Source: an uncultured Veillonellaceae bacterium (GTDB taxonomy: Bacteria; Bacillota; Negativicutes; Veillonellales; Dialisteraceae). From it: a stretch of 64,000 bases of DNA. A model generated the notes under the pieces. That model saw nothing but the letters and a program-made list of their open reading frames with translations, was not told the origin of the DNA and searched no databases. The first letter of the stretch is position 1. The number at the start of each line of letters is the position of its first letter. The position numbers and the translations under genes are program-made. Below, piece by piece: positions 1-8,985 of the stretch. The stretch lies in the NCBI GenBank assembly GCA_927353735.1, contig CAKMIA010000002.1:62001-126000 (forward strand), in the 5' to 3' direction.

Positions 1-90
1 TTGTTGTTTCATACCTTGCCATTCTATCATGATTTTTCCCGTATGGCAAGCCGCGGCGGAGATTTTTTTGCGCCGCCGCCGGGGGAATTC

Positions 91-119
91 TTGCCTTTTC
101 AGAAAAGGGCAGATAAGAT
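91..119 (+). promoter_or_regulatory. Putative sigma-A promoter for acpS
   Basis: TTGCCT (91-96) and TAAGAT (114-119) are separated by 17 bases and lie about 45 bases before the acpS start. The -35 box overlaps a small palindrome (CCTTTTC/GAAAAGG). Bases 1-90 show no gene. Confidence 0.5.
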
Positions 120-162
120 AAAATCACAGGAACAAAAATTCTGAAAGTACAGGAGGAACGGC

Positions 163-576
163 ATGTACGTCGGCATAGATCTGGTCAGAACGGAGCGGTG
201 GGAAAGGCTCCTTACGAAATTTCCCGCGCGGGCGGAGGCGATCTTCACGGAAGCGGAGATCGCCCACTGCGAGGGGAAGAAAGCCCACAAATGGGAGTCC
301 TTCGCCGCGCTCTGGGCGGTGCGCGAGGCGGCGGGCAAGGCGCTCGGAATCGGCATTTTCGGCTCGGCCTGGCGGGATGCACACGTCACCTGGACGAAAT
401 GGGGCGCGCCGGTGCTCCATCTGGAGGGCACCTTTGCCCGCCGGGCGGAAGAACTCGGCGTGACGGATATGGCGGTCTCCATTTCTCACGAAGGAGGAAT
501 GGCGGCGGCCGTGGTGGTGATGCAGGGAGGCAGTCATGATACTCACAACGACAGCGGAAGCGAGAGCGCTCGATAA
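163..576 (+). CDS. acpS: Holo-[acyl-carrier-protein] synthase (AcpS)
   Basis: Transfers the 4'-phosphopantetheine arm of CoA to the serine of apo acyl carrier protein, the activating step of fatty acid synthesis in the cytosol. The 137-residue length fits the AcpS family (about 120-140). The N-terminal GIDLV contains the metal-binding Asp6, and WAVREAAGKALG holds the catalytic/metal Glu55 and Lys59; SISHEG lies near the C-terminus as usual. The ATG is preceded by AGGAGG. The last 41 bases overlap the next gene, so the two are translationally linked, an arrangement often seen for acpS and the NAD(P)HX repair gene. Confidence 0.95.
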   Translation: MYVGIDLVRTERWERLLTKFPARAEAIFTEAEIAHCEGKKAHKWESFAALWAVREAAGKALGIGIFGSAWRDAHVTWTKWGAPVLHLEGTFARRAEELGVTDMAVSISHEGGMAAAVVVMQGGSHDTHNDSGSESAR

Positions 577-2092
577 GGAGGCCATGGAATCGTACGGCCT
601 GCCTGAGGCAGTGCTCATGGAAAATGCAGGGGCGGCCGTGGTCCGGCTCGCGGGGCAGCGGTTCCGCTGGGACGGCACGCAGACCGTCATCGTGTGCGGC
701 GCCGGCAACAACGGCGGGGACGGCTTTGTGGCCGCCCGGTATGCGGCGGAGGCCGGCGCGGAGGTGACGGTGCTCTTCATGGGAAACGCGGCGCATATGG
801 GGCCGTCGTCCTGGATGTACCGGCAGGCCGCGGAAAAAATGGGAATTCCCGTGGTGGAGATCGAGCGGGCCGCGGAGGCGCTGCCCTATTTTGCCGAGGC
901 GACCGTCATCGTGGATGCGCTCATCGGCACGGGCATTTCGAAGGAGGTGACCGGGGAAAAAGCGGCGCTCATCTCTTTCATGAATGATGCGTCGGCGGCG
1001 GTGATCTCGGTCGATATGCCGAGCGGCCTCTCCGGCGATACGGGCCGTCCTGCGGGCACGGCGGTCATGGCGGACATCACGGTGGCGCTGGGCTCGCTGA
1101 AGCGGGGCCATGTGCTGTATCCCGGCTCGGATTTCTGCGGGGAGGTGTTCTGCTCGTCCATCGGCATCCCCGAGGCGGCAGGGGAAGGCTGCCCGGTGCG
1201 GCTCATGGAGGCCCGGGACGTGCGGCGGCTCCTGCCGGTGCGGACGCGGATATCCCACAAGGGCAACAACGGCTTCATCGGCCTCTTCGCCGGCTCGGCC
1301 GGCATGGAGGGCGCGGCGCTTCTGGCGGCGCAGGGCGCGCTGTACGCCGGCGGCGGCAAGATCGCTCTCCGGTCCGTACAGGCCGCGGCGGGACTGCTCG
1401 CCGGCCGGGTGCCGGAGGTGATGGTGGGCGCTCTGGGGAACGGGCTCCGCTTCACGGAAGCGGAGCTGCCTGAGGCGCTCGCCGCGGCGGCAGGCTATGA
1501 CGCTGTGGCCATGGGCTGCGGACTCGGCCGGGAGGAAACGGTGCAGGCCTTTGCGGAAGGGATGATGCGGGCGGTCATCGGACCGTTCGTGCTCGATGCG
1601 GATGCGATCTGGGCGGCGGCGGAACGGAAGGTGCCGCTGGAGGACTGCCCCGGCGACATCATCATCACTCCCCATGTGGGCGAATTTTCAAAGCTGACGG
1701 GCCTCTCCGCCGGAGAGATCGAGGCGCGGCGCATCGACTGCGCCCGGGACTATGCGGCGGGGCACCATGTGACGGTGGTCCTGAAGGGGGCGCCCACCGT
1801 GACGGCCCTGCCGGACGGCACGGCGTGGGTCAATTCCACGGGCAATCCGGGCATGGCCTCCGGCGGCATGGGCGATACGCTCACCGGTATCATCGCGGCG
1901 CTGGCCGGACAGGGCATGGACGCGGGCAACGCCGCGGCATGCGGCGTCTATCTCCACGGGCTGGCGGGAGACCTCGCGGCGAAGGAAGCGGCTGTGGGCT
2001 ATACGGCGTCTGATGTGGCGCACCGGGTGCCTCTGGCGCGGGAGACCGTGATGCGCGGGGCGGAAGCGGCCGGAAAGGATGACAGAGCATGA
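536..2092 (+). CDS. nnr: Bifunctional NAD(P)H-hydrate epimerase / ADP-dependent NAD(P)H-hydrate dehydratase
   Basis: Repairs damaged NAD(P)H: the N-terminal YjeF_N domain (about residues 1-215) interconverts R and S hydrates, and the C-terminal ribokinase-like domain (about 220-510) dehydrates the S form using ADP. Seen in the sequence are the epimerase motif GAGNNGGDG and the dehydratase motifs KGAPTV, NSTGNPGMASGGMGDTLTG (with the GxGD-type catalytic Asp) and DADAIW. The 518-residue length matches full two-domain proteins. It overlaps acpS by 41 bases and the following lipoprotein gene by 4 bases (ATGA), which indicates one operon. Confidence 0.95.
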   Translation: MILTTTAEARALDKEAMESYGLPEAVLMENAGAAVVRLAGQRFRWDGTQTVIVCGAGNNGGDGFVAARYAAEAGAEVTVLFMGNAAHMGPSSWMYRQAAEKMGIPVVEIERAAEALPYFAEATVIVDALIGTGISKEVTGEKAALISFMNDASAAVISVDMPSGLSGDTGRPAGTAVMADITVALGSLKRGHVLYPGSDFCGEVFCSSIGIPEAAGEGCPVRLMEARDVRRLLPVRTRISHKGNNGFIGLFAGSAGMEGAALLAAQGALYAGGGKIALRSVQAAAGLLAGRVPEVMVGALGNGLRFTEAELPEALAAAAGYDAVAMGCGLGREETVQAFAEGMMRAVIGPFVLDADAIWAAAERKVPLEDCPGDIIITPHVGEFSKLTGLSAGEIEARRIDCARDYAAGHHVTVVLKGAPTVTALPDGTAWVNSTGNPGMASGGMGDTLTGIIAALAGQGMDAGNAAACGVYLHGLAGDLAAKEAAVGYTASDVAHRVPLARETVMRGAEAAGKDDRA

Positions 2093-3021
2093 AGCGTTTG
2101 TTACACTGGCTCGCAGCGTGGCTGCTGGCGCTCTTCCTCGCGCTGGGCGCGGCGGGATGCAGTGACGGCAGCAGCAGTACCGCAGGAAGCGGGACCTCCG
2201 CGCCGCAGGCGGCCGGGGAGGGGCCGCACGGCTCGGAGCTGGCCGTTCATGTACTCGATATCGGACAGGGCGACGCCATTCTGCTCTCCAAGGACGGAAA
2301 ATGGGCGCTCATCGATTCGGGCGACGTGGATCACCGGCCGGAGATGAAGCGCTATCTGAAGGAATACGGCGTGGATTCCCTGTCCTCCGTGATCATCACT
2401 CATCCCCACGCGGACCATGTGGGAGGCATGCTCGCCGTATTTCAGACCGTGCCTGTGGAAGCCGTTTACGACAGCGGCGTCCCCACGTCGACGAATACAT
2501 ACCGCACCTATCTGAAGCAGATCAAGGCGAAGAACATTCCCTTCCATGTGGTGAAGGCCGGCGACGTGATCCCGCTCTTTGAGGACGTGGATTTCCACGT
2601 GGTCGCTCCGGTGGAGACGATCACCGAGGGGAAGAAGAAAAAGCCGGATCTGAACAACAATTCCATCGTGGGCCGCCTCACCTACGGCGCGTCGTCCATG
2701 CTCTTCACCGGCGATGCAGAAAAGGATGAGGAGGAGACCATCCTCGAATCGGGTGCCTCTCTCCGGAGCGATGTGCTCAAGGTGGGCCACCACGGCAGCA
2801 AGACCAGCTCGTCCCCGGCTTTCGTGAAGGCTGTATCGCCGGGAGCGGCGGTGCTTTCCGCCGGAGCGGGCAACAGCTACGGCCTGCCCCATCAGGCGGC
2901 GCTGGACCGGCTGGCACAGGGCGGCGTTTCCCATATTTTCCGCACGGACCGGGACGGAACGGTGACCTTTGTCACGGACGGCAGCGGCGGATTCCGGGTC
3001 TACACAGAAAAGGAGAAATAA
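2089..3021 (+). CDS. ComEC/Rec2-like metallo-beta-lactamase-fold lipoprotein
   Basis: A 310-residue exported metallohydrolase of the family that forms the C-terminal domain of ComEC. A hydrophobic signal ends in a lipobox (LGAAGC, Cys24), followed by a Ser/Gly linker. The fold motifs are GQGDA (59-63), the zinc-binding HPHADHVGG (105-113), TGDAEKDEE and GHHGSKTSSS. The substrate is unknown; phosphodiester or nucleic acid is the usual inference for the family. It overlaps nnr by four bases and is followed two bases later by a DUF3006 gene. Lipidation implies action at the outer face of the cytoplasmic membrane. Confidence 0.85.
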   Translation: MKRLLHWLAAWLLALFLALGAAGCSDGSSSTAGSGTSAPQAAGEGPHGSELAVHVLDIGQGDAILLSKDGKWALIDSGDVDHRPEMKRYLKEYGVDSLSSVIITHPHADHVGGMLAVFQTVPVEAVYDSGVPTSTNTYRTYLKQIKAKNIPFHVVKAGDVIPLFEDVDFHVVAPVETITEGKKKKPDLNNNSIVGRLTYGASSMLFTGDAEKDEEETILESGASLRSDVLKVGHHGSKTSSSPAFVKAVSPGAAVLSAGAGNSYGLPHQAALDRLAQGGVSHIFRTDRDGTVTFVTDGSGGFRVYTEKEK

Positions 3022-3023
3022 AA

Positions 3024-3236
3024 ATGGAGATCAGAACATTTCTGGACCGGCTGGAAGGGGACCGCGCGGTGCTTCTCGATGAGGACGAGCGGGAGGCCGT
3101 CGTTCCCGCCGCGTGGATTCCCGGGGCCCATGAGGGACAGGCGGTGACGATCCGGCTGGAGGATGACCCGGAACGGGAGCAGGCCGCGCTGGATGAAGCG
3201 GCTTTGCTGCTCCGGGAGCTGCAGTCCCGGAAGTGA
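3024..3236 (+). CDS. DUF3006-family small protein
   Basis: A 70-residue acidic protein that begins MEIRTFLDRLEGDRAVLLDED and has the pattern of DUF3006 (a short beta-rich start, then a helical end rich in Glu/Leu). The function of the family is unknown. It starts two bases after the stop of the metallo-beta-lactamase lipoprotein and has a clear ribosome site (GGAGAAATAAAA region), so the pair is co-translated. It has no signal peptide, so unlike its neighbour it should be cytosolic. Confidence 0.75.
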   Translation: MEIRTFLDRLEGDRAVLLDEDEREAVVPAAWIPGAHEGQAVTIRLEDDPEREQAALDEAALLLRELQSRK

Positions 3237-3261
3237 GGGCATCCCCGAAGAGACAGAAAAA

Positions 3262-3294
3262 AACGGCGCCGGCCGAAAGGCCGCGCCGTTTTTG
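3262..3294. terminator. Bidirectional rho-independent terminator
   Basis: AACGGCGC..GGCC GAAA GGCC..GCGCCGTT hairpin with one bulge, A-run on the left and T-run on the right. It separates the acpS operon (+) from patB (-), serving both. Confidence 0.85.
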
Positions 3295-3305
3295 CGTGCA
3301 CAGAA

Positions 3306-4508
3306 TTACAGGAAATAGGGATTGGACGAAGGCTTCTGGGATTTGAACGCCTCGTACAGACGGTTCATGCCCTTCTCGAGCGTGGAGCGCGGGCAGGCGA
3401 TATTGAGCCGCACGTAGCCACTTCCCTCCGAGCCGAAGATGTTGCCCATATTGACCCACAGATGGGCGTCGTTGCGGAGCTTCAGCTCCAGCGCCGCGTC
3501 CGTCAGGCCGTAATACCGGAAATCGAGCCACAGCAGATAGGTGCCTTCCGGCTCCACCAGCTTGATGTAGGGCAGGTTGGCATTGAGGAAGCTCCGCACA
3601 TAGTTCAGATTCCGCAGAAGATATTCCTTCAGGGCGTCCAGCCAGGGCTTCCCGCCGAGGTAGGCGGCCCGTCCGGCGATGAGTCCCATCAGATTCAGAT
3701 GGATGGCGCCGCTGGCGATGAGCTCCTTCCGGAAAGCCTCGCGCATGGCCGGATTGGGGATCCATATATTGGCGTCCTGCAGGCCGGAAATGTTGAAGGT
3801 CTTGGTGGGGGCGGTGCAGATGACCGCATTCATGGCGTCCTCCTCACCGAGGGTGCCGAAGGCGGTGTGCGTGTAGCCCGGATAGGTGAAGTCGCAGTGG
3901 ATCTCATCGACGACGATGCGCACATGGTGGCGGCGGCAGATCGCGCTGTACTGGGAGAGCTCCTCCCGGGTCCACACGCGGCCCGTGGGGTTCTGGGGCG
4001 AGCAGAGCAGGCTCAGCTTCACATTGTTTTCCACAATCTTCCGCTCGATGTCATCGAAATCGTTCATGCTGTATTTCTTGCCCCGGCGGATGAGCGGGCT
4101 CTTCACCACGCGGCGGCCCGTCGTCTCGATGGCGGAGGCGAAGCACTGATACACCGGCGGCTGGATGAGCACCGCGTCGTCCGGCTTGGTGAAGGCCCGC
4201 ACCGCAGCGTGCAGGGCCGGCACGACGCCGGAGGTCTTTACGAGCCAGTCCTGCTTCACTTCCCAGCGGAAATTCTGCCGGAACCAATGGTGGACCGCCT
4301 CGAAATAGGAATCGTCCGCATCGGAATAGCCGAAGATCCCGTGCGCCACCGCTTTGGCGAGCGTTTCCGTGATGCACGGCGCGGTCTTGAAATCCATGTC
4401 GGCGATCCAGAAGGGCAGCGTATCCGGGGAATAGCCTCTGGATTCATTGAAATCATATTTCAGGGAAAATGTGTTTTTTCGGTCGATTACCGTATCGAAA
4501 TCGAACAT
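3306..4508 (-). CDS. patB: MalY/PatB-family aminotransferase (cystathionine beta-lyase type)
   Basis: A 400-residue fold-type I PLP enzyme. PatB/MalY members cleave cystathionine or cysteine to homocysteine or pyruvate plus sulfide and ammonia. Hallmarks are WIADMDF (35-41), SPQNPTG (170-176), VVDEIHCDF (Asp201 binds the PLP pyridine) and APTKTFNISG with Lys236 as the Schiff-base lysine. I chose the start at 4508 because GGAGG lies just upstream; a longer frame up to 4556 lacks a ribosome site. It is divergent from the M20 peptidase. A role in sulfur amino acid turnover is likely, but substrate choice within the family cannot be read from sequence. Confidence 0.88.
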   Translation of the reverse strand: MFDFDTVIDRKNTFSLKYDFNESRGYSPDTLPFWIADMDFKTAPCITETLAKAVAHGIFGYSDADDSYFEAVHHWFRQNFRWEVKQDWLVKTSGVVPALHAAVRAFTKPDDAVLIQPPVYQCFASAIETTGRRVVKSPLIRRGKKYSMNDFDDIERKIVENNVKLSLLCSPQNPTGRVWTREELSQYSAICRRHHVRIVVDEIHCDFTYPGYTHTAFGTLGEEDAMNAVICTAPTKTFNISGLQDANIWIPNPAMREAFRKELIASGAIHLNLMGLIAGRAAYLGGKPWLDALKEYLLRNLNYVRSFLNANLPYIKLVEPEGTYLLWLDFRYYGLTDAALELKLRNDAHLWVNMGNIFGSEGSGYVRLNIACPRSTLEKGMNRLYEAFKSQKPSSNPYFL

Positions 4509-4695
4509 CGACGAGCCTCCTTCTCTGCAGGGCACAGACCGGGACGGGAAAAACATCCCGAAGAATGGGGTTTCGCAGAATACGCCGCCGGCTTCCGTCC
4601 TTACCGGTACGGCAGAAGCGGCGGCGTATAGTCATAAAATAAAGAACATATTTAAATACAGTGTACAGCGAAACGCCGTTTGGTTTCAATGACTT

Positions 4696-4709
4696 TTTAC
4701 ACATGTAAA
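4696..4709. promoter_or_regulatory. Candidate operator palindrome between divergent genes
   Basis: TTTAC-ACAT-GTAAA, in an AT-rich stretch unlike the flanking GC-rich DNA, close to the predicted minus-strand patB promoter. The cognate regulator is unknown. Confidence 0.3.
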
Positions 4710-4862
4710 GACATTTTACTTATAGAATTTTTCCATGATGCGTTACGAAAATACAGGGACAGCCCGTACGGAGCCATTCCATAGGCAGGACAGCTCCCCG
4801 CGGGGCTGCGGCCGGCTACTCTACAGCCGGGGAAAAAACCGGGCGATTTTTCTCCTGCAAAA

Positions 4863-4871
4863 TGGTATAAT
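4863..4871 (+). promoter_or_regulatory. Extended -10 promoter for the M20 peptidase gene
   Basis: TGGTATAAT, 57 bases before the start codon; no clear -35 box, consistent with an extended -10 promoter. Confidence 0.6.
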
Positions 4872-4927
4872 GGGCCTGTCCGGGAGGCATGGAAAGACCC
4901 GGAAATAAAGGAAAAGGAGACGTTATC

Positions 4928-6265
4928 ATGAACGAAACATATATCCGCCATCTGCAGGAGATCATCCGCATCCCCACTGTATCCACGGAAAATGACGCGG
5001 CCACAGACTGGACGCAGTTTGACAGGCTGCACGCCTTTTTGGAGAAGACCTATCCGCTCATTCACAGCCGCATGGAGCGGACGGTGATCGGGAAGGCGAG
5101 CCTTCTGTACCGCTGGAAGGGAACGGGGAAGCGTCTGCCGGTGCTCCTTATGGCCCATCAGGACGTGGTGCCCACGGGCCGTCTGGACCAGTGGACCCAC
5201 GATCCGTTTGGCGGCGAGCGGGACGGCGGCTGCATCTGGGGCCGCGGCACGAATGACTGCAAGTCGCTTCTCATCGCGGAATGCGAGGCCGTGGAGGAGG
5301 TGCTGCGGGAAGGCTTCGAGCCGGACTTCGATATCTATCTGTCCTTCGGGCACAATGAAGAGGTGCAGGCTTCTGATGAAAGAAAAGGGTCCGTCCTCGC
5401 CGGCCGGTATCTGGCAGAGCAGGGCGTGCGCATCGGCTGCATCTTCGACGAAGGGGGCGTGGTGAGCCGCGGCGCGGATTTCGGACAGGCAGCGGACACG
5501 GCGCTGGTGAGCCTGGCGGAAAAATCCCCCAATGATTTTGTCCTTTATAAAGACGGCGCCGGCGGCCATGCGAGCCGCCCCGGCCGCCATACCGTACTGG
5601 GCGACGTAGCGCGCGCCATGGCTGCGGTGGAAGCCCATCCCATGCCGTACCGCCTGACGCCGCTGGCGGAAGCGCAGCTGAAGGCGCTGGCACCGCTGCA
5701 GGACGGAGAGCGGAAAGCCATCTATGCGGACCCGAAGGGGCACTGGGAGGCACTCTGTGCACTGGCGGAGGAGGACCGGAATCTGGACGCCATCCTCCAC
5801 ACCACCTTTGCGGTGACGAAGGCCTCCGGCAGCCCGCAGACCAATGTGCTTCCCGCCCATGCGGAATGCACCATGAGTGTGCGCATCCTCCAGGGAGACA
5901 CCGTGGAATCGGTGAAGGCCTATCTGGAAAGCATCATGCCCGACGGTGTGCAGGTCAAGGTGACCTTCGGCGAGGACCCCCATCCGGAGGGCTCCGTGGA
6001 CAGTCCAGAATTCCGCCTGCTGGAGCAGGTCATCCATGAGGTCTACGGCGCATCCACGGCGGTGGTGCCCATGGTCATGACCGGCGCGACGGATTCCCGG
6101 AATTACTCGGCGGTATGCGACAATATTTTCCGCTTCAGCGGACGCATCATGACGAAGGACTGGGGCGAGGCGCATCAGATCGACGAGAAGGTGCCCTGCG
6201 ATGTGATCGAACCGGCGGTGACCTTCTTCAAGACCTTCTTCCGGGCCTATCAGGCTGATAAATAA
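4928..6265 (+). CDS. M20-family metallopeptidase (PM20D1/carboxypeptidase-like)
   Basis: A 445-residue di-zinc exopeptidase or deacylase. Metal ligands are visible in LLMAHQDVVPTG (His77, catalytic Asp79), RGTNDCK (Asp110) and GHNEEVQ (Glu general base). The lid/dimerisation domain carries GGHASRPGRH. The start at 4928 has AAAAGGAG seven bases upstream; earlier in-frame ATG at 4889 has none and lies right next to the promoter. The substrate is probably a small peptide or N-acyl amino acid. It has its own promoter and terminator, so it is a single-gene unit. Confidence 0.88.
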   Translation: MNETYIRHLQEIIRIPTVSTENDAATDWTQFDRLHAFLEKTYPLIHSRMERTVIGKASLLYRWKGTGKRLPVLLMAHQDVVPTGRLDQWTHDPFGGERDGGCIWGRGTNDCKSLLIAECEAVEEVLREGFEPDFDIYLSFGHNEEVQASDERKGSVLAGRYLAEQGVRIGCIFDEGGVVSRGADFGQAADTALVSLAEKSPNDFVLYKDGAGGHASRPGRHTVLGDVARAMAAVEAHPMPYRLTPLAEAQLKALAPLQDGERKAIYADPKGHWEALCALAEEDRNLDAILHTTFAVTKASGSPQTNVLPAHAECTMSVRILQGDTVESVKAYLESIMPDGVQVKVTFGEDPHPEGSVDSPEFRLLEQVIHEVYGASTAVVPMVMTGATDSRNYSAVCDNIFRFSGRIMTKDWGEAHQIDEKVPCDVIEPAVTFFKTFFRAYQADK

Positions 6266-6278
6266 TTGGTAAAAGAAA

Positions 6279-6306
6279 AGCGGCTTCTGCGGAGGCCGCT
6301 TTTTTT
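6279..6306 (+). terminator. Terminator after the M20 peptidase
   Basis: AGCGGC..GCCGCT hairpin followed by seven T. Confidence 0.8.
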
Positions 6307-6335
6307 GCGGGCCGGTGGCGGCAGCAGCTCGTTTT

Positions 6336-6344
6336 TGCTACAAT
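6336..6344 (+). promoter_or_regulatory. Extended -10 promoter for dusB
   Basis: TGCTACAAT, 31 bases before the dusB start. It overlaps an in-frame ATG at 6343, which therefore cannot be the start codon. Confidence 0.6.
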
Positions 6345-6375
6345 GGGAGGAAATTGTCTGAAACAGGGGGAATCT

Positions 6376-7368
6376 ATGGAATATCCGGTGATAGGAACGG
6401 TGCGGCTGGACGGCCGGTGCGTGCTGGCGCCCATGGCAGGCGTGAGTGATCTGGCCTACCGGGTCATCGCGCGGCGCATGGGAGCGGCGCTCACGACGAC
6501 GGAAATGGTGAGTTCCCGCGGCCTTCATCATCACAATGAAAAGACGGAAGAGATGATGAAGCTCGATCCGGGGGAACATCCCGTAGCGCTGCAGCTCTTC
6601 GGCAATGATCCGGATATCATGGCGGAGGCGGCCCGGGCAGCGGAGGCGGCCGGCGCGGATATCGTGGACGTGAATATGGGCTGTCCCATGCTGAAGGTGG
6701 TCAAAAACGGCGATGGTTCGGCGCTCATGAAAGATGTGCCCCGCGCGGAGGCCGTCATCCGGGCGATGGTGCGCGCCGTAACGATCCCCGTAACGGTGAA
6801 GATGCGCATCGGCTGGAGCCGGGCCTCGCTCAATGCGCCGGAGCTGGCGCAGGCGGTGGAGGAAGCAGGCGCGGCAGCGGTGACTGTACACGGCCGGACG
6901 AAGGAAGAGCTCTACAGCGGCCATGCGGACTGGAGCGAGATCCGCCGCGTGGCGGACGCCGTGCATATCCCCGTGTGGGGAAACGGCGACGTGACGGACG
7001 GCCCGTCGGCGAAGGCCCTGCTGGAGGAGACCGGCTGCTGCGGCGTCGCCGTGGGCCGGGCCGCCTGGGGCAACCCGTGGATCTTCCGGGAGATCAATGC
7101 CTATCTCGAACGGGGCGAGGTGCTGCCGCCGCCCACGCGGGAGGAGCGGCTCTCCATGGCGGAGGAGCATCTGCGGGGGCTGGTGCGGGAAAAGGGCGAG
7201 TACATCGCCGTGCGGGAAATGCGTGCCCATGCGAGCCATTATTTCCGCGGCCTGCCCCATGCGACGACGCTCCGCCGGGAGATCATGCATGCCGAGACGG
7301 AAGCGGGATTTCTCGCGCTGCTCGAGGAGTACAAGACTGCGCTGGTGCCGGGGCCGGAGCAGGAATAA
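6376..7368 (+). CDS. dusB: tRNA-dihydrouridine synthase (DusB family)
   Basis: Reduces specific uridines in the tRNA D-loop to dihydrouridine with FMN and NADPH. The 330-residue TIM-barrel protein shows LAPMAGVSDLAYR (18-30), LQLFGNDP and NMGCPMLKVVKNGDGSALM, in which Cys103 is the catalytic acid. VHGRTKEELYSGHADW and GNGDV bind FMN and RNA. The start at 6376 is chosen because of the upstream AGGGGG and because the promoter excludes the earlier ATG. It is transcribed alone. Confidence 0.92.
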   Translation: MEYPVIGTVRLDGRCVLAPMAGVSDLAYRVIARRMGAALTTTEMVSSRGLHHHNEKTEEMMKLDPGEHPVALQLFGNDPDIMAEAARAAEAAGADIVDVNMGCPMLKVVKNGDGSALMKDVPRAEAVIRAMVRAVTIPVTVKMRIGWSRASLNAPELAQAVEEAGAAAVTVHGRTKEELYSGHADWSEIRRVADAVHIPVWGNGDVTDGPSAKALLEETGCCGVAVGRAAWGNPWIFREINAYLERGEVLPPPTREERLSMAEEHLRGLVREKGEYIAVREMRAHASHYFRGLPHATTLRREIMHAETEAGFLALLEEYKTALVPGPEQE

Positions 7369-7419
7369 AAGAAGATTTTCAAAATTTTTTTACAAACAAC
7401 AAAAATTTCACTCAGAAAA

Positions 7420-7442
7420 GAGCCTTTTTCGGGCTTTTTTTT
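7420..7442 (+). terminator. Weak terminator after dusB
   Basis: Short AGCC/GGCT stem followed by eight T. The T-run runs straight into the -35 box of the purine operon promoter. Confidence 0.5.
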
Positions 7443-7469
7443 GACAAGAAACAGACCAGCCATTACAAT
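7441..7469 (+). promoter_or_regulatory. Near-consensus promoter of the purine permease / pur operon
   Basis: TTGACA (7441-7446), exactly 17 bases, TACAAT (7464-7469). The leader to the start codon is about 115 bases and contains a small GAAAA..TTTTC hairpin near 7525-7549; I saw no purine riboswitch or PurBox I could align. Confidence 0.8.
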
Positions 7470-7592
7470 AAATCTGACAGATAAAACAGGAACATTTTGA
7501 AATCAGTAAGCCAGTGCCATTTGAGAAAAAGGGATCGGCTTTTCTTATTTCATGCAGAATGCAGAAGCAATGTTCCGCAGAAGGGAGACATG

Positions 7593-8966
7593 ATGTTAGA
7601 CAAACTTTTTTCGCTTTCCGAACGCAAGACGACGGTCCGCACGGAGATCCTGGCGGGCATCACTACGTTCATTACCATGGCGTACATTCTTTTTGTGGCG
7701 CCCGGCGTTCTGTCCGCGGCGGGCATGGACCCGAATGCGGTATTTATCGCTACCTGTCTCGGCGGCGGCCTTGTAACCATTGCCATGGGTGTTTTTGTAA
7801 ATTATCCGATCTGCTTGGCTCCGGGCGTCGGTCTTCTGGCATTTTATGCATTTACGGTGTGTATCGGTATGCAGGTGCCGTGGCAGACCGCGCTGGGAGC
7901 TGTTTTTATTTCCGGCGTGGTGTTCTTCATCCTCACGGTGACGCATATCCGTCAGATGATCATTGAGGGCATCCCGAATTCGCTCAAGTCGGCCATCACC
8001 GTCGGCATCGGGCTTTTCATCTGCATCATCGGCCTCAAGATGAGCGGCCTCATGGCAGTCAATCTGGCGCTGGCGCCGGATGTGCTCCAGGCGGTGGTCA
8101 ATGCGGGCGGCCATTATACGACCGGCGCCAATGACACCGTATTCGCTCTGGGCAGCATGATGGACGGCGGTCATCTGGTGACCATTTTCGGCCTCTTCTT
8201 CACGGCGATCCTCATGAGCCGCCATGTGCCGGGCGCCATCCTCATCGGCATTTTCGTGACGACCCTCGTATCCTATGCGACCGGCGTATCGCAGCTGCCG
8301 CCGGATTTCTCGCCCTTTACGCTGCCTGATTTCTCCAGAAATCATTTCCTGGCGCTGGATATCCCGAGTGCCTTCCATATGGGCATCGTCACCATCGTCT
8401 TCACCTTTACGTTCGTAGAATTGTTCGACTCCATGGGCACCATGGTGGGCGCCGCCACGAAGGCAGGCCTCGTCAATCCGAAGACCGGTGATTTCCCGGG
8501 TATGGGCAAGGCGCTGTTCTGCGATGCCTGCGGCGTATCCTTCGGTTCGCTCCTCGGCTCGTCCACCATCACGGCCTTCGTGGAATCCGTGGCAGGCGTC
8601 GGCGCCGGCGGACGGACGGGCCTCACGGCCGTAACCTGCGGCGTGTGCTTCCTGGCCTCTCTGCTTCTGGCTCCCATCGTGGGCCTCATCCCGAGCACGG
8701 CCACCGCACAGGTGCTGATCATCGTAGGGGCCCTCATGCTGGAAGGCGTGAAGGACATCGACTTCTCTGATTTCACGGAAGTATTCCCTGCTTTCCTGAC
8801 CATCGTTCTCATGCCGTTCACGTACAGCATTGCAAACGGCATCTGCGGCGGCTTCGTGGGCTATGCGCTGCTGAAGCTTGCCGTGGGCAGAGGCCGGGAA
8901 GTCCATCCCATCGTGTATATTCTGGCAGTGCTGATTATCATTCGTTTTGTTTTCCTTGGTGAATAA
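7593..8966 (+). CDS. NCS2-family purine permease (guanine/hypoxanthine or adenine type)
   Basis: An integral membrane proton-coupled nucleobase transporter of the AzgA/PbuG branch of NCS2. The frame from 7593 is about 457 residues with 12 or more hydrophobic segments. Branch motifs include the N-terminal [28 protein letters not shown] and [19 protein letters not shown]. Two adjacent ATG codons (7590, 7593) follow AAGGGAGA; spacing favours the second. It ends 19 bases before purE, so uptake of purine bases is co-expressed with de novo synthesis. The exact base transported cannot be decided. Confidence 0.88.
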   Translation: MLDKLFSLSERKTTVRTEILAGITTFITMAYILFVAPGVLSAAGMDPNAVFIATCLGGGLVTIAMGVFVNYPICLAPGVGLLAFYAFTVCIGMQVPWQTALGAVFISGVVFFILTVTHIRQMIIEGIPNSLKSAITVGIGLFICIIGLKMSGLMAVNLALAPDVLQAVVNAGGHYTTGANDTVFALGSMMDGGHLVTIFGLFFTAILMSRHVPGAILIGIFVTTLVSYATGVSQLPPDFSPFTLPDFSRNHFLALDIPSAFHMGIVTIVFTFTFVELFDSMGTMVGAATKAGLVNPKTGDFPGMGKALFCDACGVSFGSLLGSSTITAFVESVAGVGAGGRTGLTAVTCGVCFLASLLLAPIVGLIPSTATAQVLIIVGALMLEGVKDIDFSDFTEVFPAFLTIVLMPFTYSIANGICGGFVGYALLKLAVGRGREVHPIVYILAVLIIIRFVFLGE

Positions 8967-8985
8967 AAGGAGGAATAGACAGACC

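Larger units (their letters stand above)
4509..4927. other. Divergent intergenic region between patB and the M20 peptidase
   Basis: No credible gene. It contains a possible patB promoter on the minus strand (TTGAAA, 18-base spacer, TACACT), an imperfect palindrome at 4696-4709, two adjacent GC hairpins at about 4790-4832 (CAGCTCCCCG/CGGGGCTG and CCGGCT/AGCCGG), and the peptidase promoter at 4866. Confidence 0.6.

Noticed and set aside
386-1675. Long open frames antisense to nnr, and many similar ones over most GC-rich genes (for example 7596-8987, 21345-23033, 23947-26166, 45284-47761, 50283-52913, 53586-55811)
   Set aside because: They are opposite to clearly recognised genes, are rich in Arg/His/Ala with no domain motifs, lack ribosome sites, and arise from GC-rich codon bias.
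7470-7592. Purine riboswitch in the permease/pur leader
   Set aside because: I could not find the paired loops and joining sequences of the purine aptamer; only a small GAAAA/TTTTC hairpin is present.
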